NCBI GenBank assembly: GCA_937127245.1
Contig: CAKZLU010000033.1
Location: 1 to 64,000 of the forward strand
DNA: 64,000 nucleotides
DNA from: an uncultured Actinomycetes bacterium
GTDB lineage: Bacteria > Actinomycetota > Geothermincolia > Fen-727 > JACVIW01
Reading direction: 5' to 3'
Positions 20,588 to 28,361 of this stretch are shown one piece after another. Each line of letters opens with the position of its first letter. The first letter of the stretch is position 1. Position numbers and translations under genes: made by a program. Under the pieces are notes generated by a model, which worked only from the letters and a program-made list of their open reading frames with translations, made no database searches and was not told where the DNA came from.

Positions 20588-21330
20588 GTTTTTCCCTTTT
20601 TGAATTTTTCTCCCGCTGGGTCCTGAATTATTTTTTTGTTCTCGCCGCTTGCAAGTATAACAAGCGCGTCCACCGCCACAGGCTCGCCTTCTTGAGTGAG
20701 AATCAGAGGGTTAACGTCCACTTCTGATATGTAGTTCTGCTCAAGACCGAGCCTTCCGAGACCTACGAGCGCCCTTGCCAGCTTCTCTCTGTTGGCTGGA
20801 GCCATTCCCCTGATTGATTCAAGTATCTTTTTTGCCTTAATGTCTTCCATCATTTGATAGGCGTCATCCACGTTTATTGGAGCAACCCTGAAGGAAGTAT
20901 CTCTGAGGATTTCAGTGAATATTCCTCCAAGTCCAAACATGACACACGGACCGAACTGAGGGTCCCTCACGAGGCCTATCGCAAGTTCCCTTGATCCCTT
21001 TACCATTTCTTGAACAAGGATCCCCTCGCTGTCCTCACCTTCAAGGTTTCTCGTAATTGTTTCAAAGGCTTCCCGAACCTCGTTATCGTTCTTAATGCCA
21101 ACGGCGACAAGGTTCCGCTCAGTCTTATGGGTTATCTTCCACCCGCACGCTTTTAAGACAACGGGATAACCCAGTTCGGATGCCGCTTTCACCGCTTCTT
21201 CCGCGCTAGCGACAAGGAATTCTCTTGTTATCGGAACATCATATTTTTCAAGAAGAATTTTTGATTCATGTTCCGAAAGCGCATTCTGACCGTTACTCAA
21301 AGCTTTTTCAATAATTGGATCTGTTTTCAT
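20584..21330 (-). CDS. ADP-forming acyl-CoA synthetase, ATP-grasp (beta) subunit
   Basis: This 248-residue protein is the ATP-grasp domain of the acetate-CoA ligase (ADP-forming) family, comparable in length to the stand-alone beta subunits of archaea (about 230 residues). Recognisable parts are LSEHESKILLEKYDVPITRE, then GYPVVLKACGWKITHKTERN, the GILVQEMVKGSRELAIGLVR strand, the glycine loop MFGLGGIFTEIL and the C-terminal SEVDVNPLIL. Such enzymes turn acyl-CoA, ADP and phosphate into acid and ATP. The gene overlaps the CoA-transferase B gene upstream by 4 bases and sits in the BKACE/CoA-transferase operon. The matching alpha subunit is not adjacent; a candidate lies at 58280. Confidence 0.87.
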   Translation of the reverse strand: MKTDPIIEKALSNGQNALSEHESKILLEKYDVPITREFLVASAEEAVKAASELGYPVVLKACGWKITHKTERNLVAVGIKNDNEVREAFETITRNLEGEDSEGILVQEMVKGSRELAIGLVRDPQFGPCVMFGLGGIFTEILRDTSFRVAPINVDDAYQMMEDIKAKKILESIRGMAPANREKLARALVGLGRLGLEQNYISEVDVNPLILTQEGEPVAVDALVILASGENKKIIQDPAGEKFKKGKT

Positions 21331-22121
21331 TTCACCCTTCCAATAATATATCCGTCCGGGTCAACTTCTTCTCTTAACACTCTAAGCTCTTCCTCGGTGG
21401 GTGGTGGAGTCGTCTTGAGGTCATTTGCGACGAGCAATTCAAACTCACAGTTTTCCTGAACCTGCTCGAGTTCGACCCCAGGATGTAGCGATTCCACCTT
21501 CATGCGGCATGTCTCTTCATCATAACCAAGAATACAAAGATTCGTAATTACCTTATAGGGTCCTGATCCCTCCGGAAGCCCCGCGCGCTCACGAGCACCC
21601 TTTCCAGTTAGATATCCCGGTGTCGTGACAAAGTCAAGTTTTTTGACGAAACGCCGCCTGTCCATGGGGGTTATCACAATGGTTTTCCAGCAGAGACTTC
21701 CAAGGTCATTTGCCCCACCGCTTCCCGGAAACCTGACTTTTGGATTTTGGTAAATGGCACCTATCATTGTCGAGTTGAGGTTACCGTACATGTCAATTTG
21801 GGCGCCGCCGAGGAAAGTGTAATCAACCATACCCCTTTGGCACGTTTCCATCACGTCGTTCATAGTGCTTGCCATAATGGCTCTGTAAGAAGTTCTCGAA
21901 TCTCCCACAGATATTGGTAACCCGGGCATCAGAGGCGCCACCCCTCCCGCCTCAAAGATTGCTATGATATTTGGGGCATACAATCTTTGGGCGAGCAATG
22001 TGGACGCCATCGGAACGCCCGTCCCCACCTCAACAGTCGAGTTGTCCTCGAGGACTCTTGAGCCGACACAGATTAGAAGCTCTAAGGGATTGTAGTCGTT
22101 GTTGTTATTTGATTTGCTCAT
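21327..22121 (-). CDS. CoA-transferase, subunit B (glutaconate CoA-transferase family)
   Basis: This 264-residue protein matches family I CoA-transferase beta subunits of the glutaconate/IpdB type. It has VEVGTGVPMASTLLAQRLYA near the start, then IFEAGGVAP, then GMVDYTFLGGAQIDMYGNLN and PGSGGANDLGSLCWKTIVIT. It works as a heterodimer with the A subunit upstream, moving CoA between acids, or hydrolysing a CoA-activated ring product as in IpdAB. I use the ATG at 22121. A GTG at 22154 extends the frame, but its perfect AAGGAGG site overlaps that codon, so neither start is ideal. It overlaps the ATP-grasp gene by 4 bases. Confidence 0.87.
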   Translation of the reverse strand: MSKSNNNNDYNPLELLICVGSRVLEDNSTVEVGTGVPMASTLLAQRLYAPNIIAIFEAGGVAPLMPGLPISVGDSRTSYRAIMASTMNDVMETCQRGMVDYTFLGGAQIDMYGNLNSTMIGAIYQNPKVRFPGSGGANDLGSLCWKTIVITPMDRRRFVKKLDFVTTPGYLTGKGARERAGLPEGSGPYKVITNLCILGYDEETCRMKVESLHPGVELEQVQENCEFELLVANDLKTTPPPTEEELRVLREEVDPDGYIIGRVK

Positions 22122-22175
22122 ACCGCTTGTCTGCCATAAAAATGGCCTTCGCACCTCCTTAACGTTTTTTGATAA

Positions 22176-23222
22176 TCAAGCCGATTGTTTCTTAACCTTG
22201 ATTCGGGATTTCATTTGCTGCGCTCTTTTTTGGAAAATAAGATTTTCCAGGTTTCTTAATTCTGTCATCTTTCTCAATCCGCCGATTTTCTCGAGATATC
22301 CCTCGAAATTCTCCACATTATATATGTAGTCATCCAGAAACTTTTGTGTGCCTTCTTCTGTCTTGACGGTCTCCAAATACATTCTGAAGAAATCCTCATC
22401 AAACCAGTATTCTCCAGGCATGTTTCCCGGATGGCTACCGAAAGGTTCCTCGATAACCGCGTCAACACACCAGTAGGGAATAGTTGTCATTTGAGGATTC
22501 TTTCTAATCTCCTCGTTTGGGATAAGTTTTTCAGCGGATATAATGACTCTCTTTGAGGCTCTTGCCAGGTAAGGGTCAGAGATCAGTATCCCGTCTATTT
22601 GGCAGTTTCCGTAGATATCTGCTCTATGAACGTGAATTATGCCTACGTCGGGATAAAGAGCCGGAAGGGCGGCAAACTTCTTGCCCGTAAACGGACATCT
22701 AATCGTTTTGGCAGCCGAACGCTTAAAAGTGTCGGTGCCGAGCATGTTCCTTGACGGAACAAATGATAGCCCTGCGGCGCCAGCGTAGAAACGCCATGCG
22801 AGTGCGCTGTTTGACCAGTCTGTTTTCTTTATCTTGTTGCTTTCAAAAGCGCGTCTCGCGCTGGCTGAGAGACCTCTGATCTCATAACCGACGACATATG
22901 AGATGTCACAGCGGTTCAGACATCCTGCGGAAGCCAATATGTCGCTGTCGTATATGGAGGTATGACCTGCCATGCCGAGGTCCCGTTTTTTCTGTCTGAT
23001 AATTTCATAAAGTACGGCGGTCGGGATTCTCACATGACCGAAACCGCCAACGGCGAGATAGTCACTGTCTCTGACGAGTTCGCGTACTGCGTCCTTTACG
23101 GTCGTGACCTTATTAACAAGACCCCTCTCTTTGGTTTTAAAAAACGCTCTTGCTTTGTCTGGATCTGGGTCGCAGAAAAGTTCCTCTAATCCCTCTTCAA
23201 TGTCGATAAGCTCTTGGTCCAA
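22176..23222 (-). CDS. CoA-transferase, subunit A (glutaconate CoA-transferase family)
   Basis: This 348-residue alpha subunit has the family core GGFGHVRIPTAVLYEIIRQ, then RCDISYVVGYEIRGLSASAR, FYAGAAGLSFVPSRNMLGTD and IIHVHRADIYGNCQIDGILI. The IpdA/GctA branch fits best. The start is TTG at 23222, with GAGGTG 8-10 bases upstream. It pairs with the B subunit 54 bases downstream. Position behind a BKACE gene suggests that a BKACE product or an upstream keto acid is activated or released as its CoA ester. The exact acyl pair cannot be told from sequence. Confidence 0.87.
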   Translation of the reverse strand: MDQELIDIEEGLEELFCDPDPDKARAFFKTKERGLVNKVTTVKDAVRELVRDSDYLAVGGFGHVRIPTAVLYEIIRQKKRDLGMAGHTSIYDSDILASAGCLNRCDISYVVGYEIRGLSASARRAFESNKIKKTDWSNSALAWRFYAGAAGLSFVPSRNMLGTDTFKRSAAKTIRCPFTGKKFAALPALYPDVGIIHVHRADIYGNCQIDGILISDPYLARASKRVIISAEKLIPNEEIRKNPQMTTIPYWCVDAVIEEPFGSHPGNMPGEYWFDEDFFRMYLETVKTEEGTQKFLDDYIYNVENFEGYLEKIGGLRKMTELRNLENLIFQKRAQQMKSRIKVKKQSA

Positions 23223-23443
23223 TCCTCAACACCTCGCTATAATCCGATTTACCTTATTTTCAGACAGACTTATGCCTGTTTGGGCACTCACGCTCGAAAT
23301 AGATATCATAAACTACTGATTGAGTAAAGTTTTCCGAGATGCGCCAATGAACAGAAAAGAACGGAAAATATTCATTCCCGGGCTGTTTGGAAATCTAAAT
23401 TTCTGACCCTATTGACTTGTCGCTTGCAAACATTTAACAGAAG

Positions 23444-23470
23444 AAAACCCCGCACGGGGCGGGGTTTTCA
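23444..23470. terminator. Bidirectional rho-independent terminator after BKACE
   Basis: AAAACCCCGC (23444-23453) pairs with GCGGGGTTTT (23459-23468) around a 5-base loop. A-run and T-run on opposite sides let it act on either strand. It lies 20 bases past the BKACE stop, so the CoA-transferase genes probably need read-through or their own promoter. Confidence 0.9.
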
Positions 23471-23489
23471 AACAGGTTTGCGTCAATGG

Positions 23490-24359
23490 TTATAGTTTCT
23501 TGAGATTTAGCATCTCCCGAGCCTCGTCAGGAGTGGCAACTTCTCTATCAGCAAGCTTGGCAATTTTGACCGCTTTCTTGACTTGTTCCCAGGAACCCTC
23601 GGCAAGCTTACCTTTGCTTACCCAGATATTGTCCTCAAGCCCAACCCGGATATGCCCACCTATAGGCGCCGCGTACATGGCTCCCATAAACTGGGCGGGA
23701 CCAACTCCGCAGGTGCTCCAGGTGGCGTCTTCCGGTATTGTGTCAAGGAAAAGCGAGAAGTTTCTGGGCGAGAATGGCATTCCTCCGAGTACTCCCCATA
23801 CGAACTGGAAATGCAGGGGTTCCTCGAAAATGCCCTGATGTCTCACGAACAGAACATTATAAAGTCCACCCATATCGTAAATCTCAAGTTCAGGTTTGGT
23901 GCCGCACTCCCTCATTGTTTTGGCATAGTTAACCAGCATATCGAAGGTGTTCTCAAATATTATTTCATACAAGACTTTGTGTTCTTTCCAGTCTCCCACA
24001 GCGAAGTTCATGCTGTTCGTGTTAAGAGATGCCATCTCGGGTTTGAATGCCTCCACCACAGATATTCTTTGCTCTTTCGTCGCTCCGATCCCGATCGCGG
24101 TACTGAGGTTGATTATAAGCGGCGTCTCGTTCCTTATTCCCTCAACTATCGCCCCTAATATATCCAGATCAGCTGTTGGTAGCCCAGTTTCGGGGTCTCT
24201 CGCGTGAATGTGGACGATCGAAGCACCTGCCTCATAGCATTTTACGGCTTCAGCCACGAACTCATCTCTCGTGTAGGGTACGTTTGGATTTTGGTGTTTC
24301 ATTGTTGCCGCGCCTGCCAATGCTGCCGTGATAATTACTTTGTCGTGCTTTGCTGCCAT
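23490..24359 (-). CDS. Beta-keto acid cleavage enzyme (BKACE, DUF849)
   Basis: This 289-residue TIM-barrel protein matches the BKACE family. It has KVIITAALAGAATMKHQNPN, the zinc-ligand motif SIVHIHARDPETG with His-x-His near residue 50, INLSTAIGIG, YDMGGLYNVLFV and PIGGHIRVGLEDNIWVSKGK with a late conserved Glu. BKACE enzymes cleave a beta-keto acid with acetyl-CoA to give acetoacetate and a new CoA ester; the founding member acts on 3-keto-5-aminohexanoate in lysine fermentation. No lysine aminomutase genes are in the window, so another substrate is likely. CoA-transferase genes follow on the same strand. GGAGGTGG precedes the ATG. Confidence 0.93.
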   Translation of the reverse strand: MAAKHDKVIITAALAGAATMKHQNPNVPYTRDEFVAEAVKCYEAGASIVHIHARDPETGLPTADLDILGAIVEGIRNETPLIINLSTAIGIGATKEQRISVVEAFKPEMASLNTNSMNFAVGDWKEHKVLYEIIFENTFDMLVNYAKTMRECGTKPELEIYDMGGLYNVLFVRHQGIFEEPLHFQFVWGVLGGMPFSPRNFSLFLDTIPEDATWSTCGVGPAQFMGAMYAAPIGGHIRVGLEDNIWVSKGKLAEGSWEQVKKAVKIAKLADREVATPDEAREMLNLKKL

Positions 24360-24656
24360 TTAATACCACCTCCATCGAGAGCTTGCGGAAAGTAATTGTA
24401 TTTATATCAAAAAATATGTATTGACGGAAGGTTATAAAAAAAATCGTTAGCAACTGAAAGCGGGTACTCACCCCGGTTTTCAATTCTTATGGAGGTCTTA
24501 ACGACAAAAGAGAGCATCAAAAAGGATTCAGGCGTTTTCTTGATAAAGGATAAGTGGGGCAAAAATATTCCCGTATTGATTTTTTGGAAAGGCATTCTGA
24601 CCCAGGTAAGGATTAGAATATATATACAGGCTTTTAAGACTTACTTTGGAGGACTC

Positions 24657-26852
24657 ATGTTGACCAGTCTTTCCGAAAACGCGATCAAAGTTCTCGAAAG
24701 AAGATACTTAGCGAGGGACGAATCAGGAAAAATTATTGAGACCCCGGAGGAAATGTTCGAACGCGTAGCGCGTGCCATTGCGGAGGCTGACAGGCCGTAT
24801 CGCGGAGATAGCGGTGTAAAACGTTCTTTCCAGACATTTCTTGAAATGATGGTCTCTTTAATTTTTCTTCCAAATTCTCCGACCCTTATGAACGCAGGAA
24901 GACCACTCGGGCAACTTGCCGCCTGTTTTGTTCTGCCTGTTGAAGACAGCATGGAGGGTATTTTTGAGGCCGTGAAGAACATGGCTTTGATACATAAATC
25001 GGGGGGAGGGACGGGTTTCAGTTTCTCGCGCCTGAGACCTCGAAATGATGTTGTTATGTCCACAAGAGGAATCGCGAGCGGACCTGTTTCTTTCATGTCG
25101 GTTTTTGATGCTGCAACTGAAACGGTTAAACAGGGAGGCACGAGGCGGGGCGCGAACATGGGCGTACTGAGAGTGGATCACCCGGATATCTTGGATTTCA
25201 TCCACTCCAAGGAGGCATCGGATAGACTCAACAATTTCAACATTTCGGTCGCTCTCACCCGTGGTTTCATGGAAGCTTTAGAAGAGGGGCAGGAGTATGA
25301 GCTTATCAATCCGCGGTCGGGAGAAGTGACGGGAACCCTCCGCGCTTCGGATGTTCTCGAAGAGATCTCGGCAACTGCCTGGAAATCAGGTGAACCGGGC
25401 ATGATTTTCCTTGATAGGATCAACGAGCACAATCCAACTCCCGCTCTCGGGGAAATCGAGAGCACAAATCCGTGCGGGGAACAGCCGCTTCTACCTTTCG
25501 AATCCTGCAATCTGGGAAGCGTTAACTTGTCTCTTATGGTGAAGAAGGAGGGCGATGACTTATCTATTGACTGGGAACGTCTCGGGCTGACCGCGAGGGA
25601 AGCTATTCGCTTCCTTGATAATGTTATCGAGGTCAGTAAATACCCCCTTCCCCAGATAGAGGAGAGGACCTTTTTGACCAGAAAAGTCGGACTTGGTGTC
25701 ATGGGTTTTGCGGACCTTCTGATCAAACTGGGTGTTCCCTATGATTCTGAGGAAGCGGTGGCGATTGGGGAAAGATTAATGTCGTTTATATCAAATGTCT
25801 CAAAGGATGCCTCCATTGAACTGGCAAAAGAGAGAGGCGCTTTTCCCGCTTATGAATCAAGCGTATATCCAGGTAAGGGCATCCCCCCGTTGAGAAACGC
25901 CACCACCACAACGATAGCTCCTACCGGTTCGATAAGCATAATAGCGGGTTGTTCGAGCGGCATAGAACCCATTTTCGCCGTGGCATATGAGCGAAGGGTC
26001 TTGGACGGTGAAAGACTTCTGGAAATACATCCCGAATTTCTAAGAATAGCCCGCGGTAGGGGCTTTCACAGCGAGGAGCTCATGAGTTTGGTTGCCGAGA
26101 GAGGTTCGATAGGTGAGATTAAGACAGTTCCCCATGAGGTGAGGCGTTTATTTGTGAGTGCTCAGGAATGCGCCCCCGAGTGGCATTTGAAAATGCAGGC
26201 CGCTTTCCAAAAACATACCGATAACGCCGTAAGCAAGACCGTGAACTTGCCTGAGGATGCGAGCGTGGAGGATGTGAAAAACATATACCTTGAGGCATAC
26301 AAGCTTGGTTGCAAGGGAGTAACGATTTACCGCTACGGTAGCAGGCCAGCACAAGTGCTCTACCGGGGCTACGGCGTGCCTTACAGAGGGATAAGACCCC
26401 GGGAGCGACAAAAAGTCACCTCCGGCAGAACGGAGAAGTTCAAGATAGGGTGCGGCAACCTTTATGTCACCGTAAACTCAGACGACCACGGCATATGCGA
26501 GGTATTTACCTCGCTCGGTCGCGCTGGTGGTTGTCCCTCTCAGTCGGAAGCCACAAGCAGGCTCATATCCCTTGGTTTGCGTTCCGGGATTGATATTTCC
26601 GAGATTATCGAGCAGCTTAGGGGAATCAGATGTCTTTCCTCGATAAAGAGCAAGCAGGCGGAGGTGCTTTCGTGTCCGGATGCGATAGCGAGAGCCATAA
26701 AACGGTATCTTGAAGAGAACGGAATCATGCTCCCTCCCCTTGAGGAAGATTTTTTTATGGTCAGGTGTCCTGAGTGTGGAATGAAAATGGAACTCGAGGG
26801 AGGATGCAGAGTCTGCCGCTCATGCGGGTTTTCCCGGTGTGGACCTGATTGA
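24657..26852 (+). CDS. nrdJ: Adenosylcobalamin-dependent ribonucleoside-diphosphate reductase (class II)
   Basis: This 731-residue enzyme makes deoxyribonucleotides without oxygen, using adenosylcobalamin to form the thiyl radical. Motifs include LPNSPTLMNAGRPLGQLAAC, GGGTGFSFSRLRP, TRRGANMGVL, the active-site stretch ESTNPCGEQPLLPFESCNLG (with the N-x-C-x-E core) and the C-terminal zinc-like tail CPECGMKMELEGGCRVCRSC carrying redox cysteines. There is no N-terminal ATP cone. The frame is open to 24489, but the ATG at 24657 has TTTGGAGG 4-11 bases upstream and matches family starts. It fits the B12-rich metabolism of the region. Confidence 0.95.
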   Translation: MLTSLSENAIKVLERRYLARDESGKIIETPEEMFERVARAIAEADRPYRGDSGVKRSFQTFLEMMVSLIFLPNSPTLMNAGRPLGQLAACFVLPVEDSMEGIFEAVKNMALIHKSGGGTGFSFSRLRPRNDVVMSTRGIASGPVSFMSVFDAATETVKQGGTRRGANMGVLRVDHPDILDFIHSKEASDRLNNFNISVALTRGFMEALEEGQEYELINPRSGEVTGTLRASDVLEEISATAWKSGEPGMIFLDRINEHNPTPALGEIESTNPCGEQPLLPFESCNLGSVNLSLMVKKEGDDLSIDWERLGLTAREAIRFLDNVIEVSKYPLPQIEERTFLTRKVGLGVMGFADLLIKLGVPYDSEEAVAIGERLMSFISNVSKDASIELAKERGAFPAYESSVYPGKGIPPLRNATTTTIAPTGSISIIAGCSSGIEPIFAVAYERRVLDGERLLEIHPEFLRIARGRGFHSEELMSLVAERGSIGEIKTVPHEVRRLFVSAQECAPEWHLKMQAAFQKHTDNAVSKTVNLPEDASVEDVKNIYLEAYKLGCKGVTIYRYGSRPAQVLYRGYGVPYRGIRPRERQKVTSGRTEKFKIGCGNLYVTVNSDDHGICEVFTSLGRAGGCPSQSEATSRLISLGLRSGIDISEIIEQLRGIRCLSSIKSKQAEVLSCPDAIARAIKRYLEENGIMLPPLEEDFFMVRCPECGMKMELEGGCRVCRSCGFSRCGPD

Positions 26853-26865
26853 TTTTCCCGGAAAA
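26853..26865. repeat. Short palindrome right after the nrdJ stop
   Basis: TTTTCC (26853-26858) and GGAAAA (26860-26865) are perfect arms around one base, directly after the stop codon. A second, wider inverted repeat (ACTGTGGAG 26870-26878 and CTCCACAGT 26925-26933) follows. No T-run follows either stem, so their role is uncertain. Confidence 0.35.
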
Positions 26866-26983
26866 TTCCACTGTGGAGTCATTTACTCTCCGAGACCCTT
26901 GCGATGAGCCCTATTGATTTTTTTCTCCACAGTTTCTATCTTATGTTTCTGATTGAGAATTGCCGTTTTCGGAAAGGGCAAGT

Positions 26984-28252
26984 TTGAAAGATATAAAAAC
27001 TATTGAACCAGAGAAAGAATGTTCGGCTGCTCGGGGTGGCGATGCGGAAACCGAAGTGGAGTCAATTCCGGTTTACCGTCCGCCTTTGAAAAAAATCCGC
27101 CGTTTTTTCTATCGTAATTTAGGTCCGCCAAGGATGCCTCTGGCTTTTTCCCTCGGTTGCTTTCTTGTCGAGAGGTTTCCGCAAAGGATTCCGTTTACGA
27201 AATACGCATCCCAGGATCACTACACGTTCTATATTCCTCCCTTTGGGACGAAAGCGTATCGCAGAGTGATAAAAGGGGGCATTTTAAGGGACCTTGATCT
27301 CGGCGGTGGTCCATCGGCCGTCACACTTGCCATCACGGCAAGATGCCCTTGTTCCTGTTACCACTGTTCGGCAGACCGGCGTTCCCGTAAGAATGAAATG
27401 AGTACCGAGGCGGCAAAAGATGTTATTAGGCAGTGTGTTGAATTGATGACTGGAAGCATCGTGCTAACCGGCGGGGAACCAATGATTAGGGAAGACCACC
27501 TTGAGCTCATTTCATACATCAGGGACATGGAAGCCACACCGCAGATGTTCACAAGCGGGTATTTTCTCGAAAATTCCCGGGTTGAAATGCTCAAAGAGGC
27601 CGGGCTGGATGTGTTATTCGTTAGCCTCGATAGCCCGATTGCGGAGGAGCACGATTTAACAAGAGGTATAGAGGGTCTTTTCTCAAAAGCATGCCAGGGT
27701 CTTAAATACGCTGCTCAGATCGGAATCAGGACCGGCATAAGCACTTTCGCCACTCACGAGTCCGTTTCCAGAAAATATCCCGAGTTGTTCTTCAGGCTCG
27801 GAGAAGAGCTCGGTGTTTCTGAACTCACCATATTTGACGTAACCCCGACCGGAAAGCTGATTGACAAAGAGGAGATGTTGCTTACTTCTGAAGAGCATAG
27901 ATATCTTTCAGACCTTCAAGAAGGTCAGTTCATCAGAAAAACGGGTCCAAAGATTGTCACCATGTCGTATGTTAATTACCCATCCATCATCGGTTGTTTC
28001 GGGGCGAAATATCAGATACATATAACACATGACGGTTACGTAACACCCTGCGATTTCACCCCTCTTCATTTCGGGAATGTGCTTGAAGAGCCGCTGAGCG
28101 TGATTTGGAACAGGATGAGAGCGCACCCAGAATATAGAAAAAAGACCGTTTCATGCAGGATGCAGGACCCAGAGTTCAGAAGGCGGTATATAAAGAAGAT
28201 TCCACCCGACGCGCAGCTTCCTTACCCAATGGAAAGAATACCAATGGAATAG
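26984..28252 (+). CDS. Radical SAM protein with SPASM-like C-terminus
   Basis: This protein of about 422 residues contains the radical SAM signature CPCSCYHCSADRRSR (CxxxCxxC) near residue 118, the SAM-binding stretch SIVLTGGEPMIREDHLELIS and, later, a Cys-containing region VTPCDFTPLHFGNVLEEPLS typical of SPASM-type maturases and heme-modifying relatives. Such proteins modify peptides or cofactors, and the substrate is not evident. Two TTG starts are possible. I prefer 26984, preceded by GGAAAGGG; the longer one at 26960 has no ribosome-binding site. It has no precursor-peptide gene beside it. It converges with priA, 109 bases from its end. Confidence 0.8.
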   Translation: MKDIKTIEPEKECSAARGGDAETEVESIPVYRPPLKKIRRFFYRNLGPPRMPLAFSLGCFLVERFPQRIPFTKYASQDHYTFYIPPFGTKAYRRVIKGGILRDLDLGGGPSAVTLAITARCPCSCYHCSADRRSRKNEMSTEAAKDVIRQCVELMTGSIVLTGGEPMIREDHLELISYIRDMEATPQMFTSGYFLENSRVEMLKEAGLDVLFVSLDSPIAEEHDLTRGIEGLFSKACQGLKYAAQIGIRTGISTFATHESVSRKYPELFFRLGEELGVSELTIFDVTPTGKLIDKEEMLLTSEEHRYLSDLQEGQFIRKTGPKIVTMSYVNYPSIIGCFGAKYQIHITHDGYVTPCDFTPLHFGNVLEEPLSVIWNRMRAHPEYRKKTVSCRMQDPEFRRRYIKKIPPDAQLPYPMERIPME

Positions 28253-28361
28253 AAGGTCTACTTTTCATGACGCAGGCCTAACCGTCAACACATAAACAGG
28301 TTCGTTTTCTGACACTCGCCCTCGGTTTGTCCGCAAACCTCTTGCCATGTTTGCCTGAAAT

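Noticed and set aside
24360-24656. Possible cobalamin riboswitch or NrdR site upstream of nrdJ
   Set aside because: The conserved riboswitch boxes and a clear NrdR palindrome were not found. Only AT-rich sequence and the nrdJ ribosome-binding site are visible.
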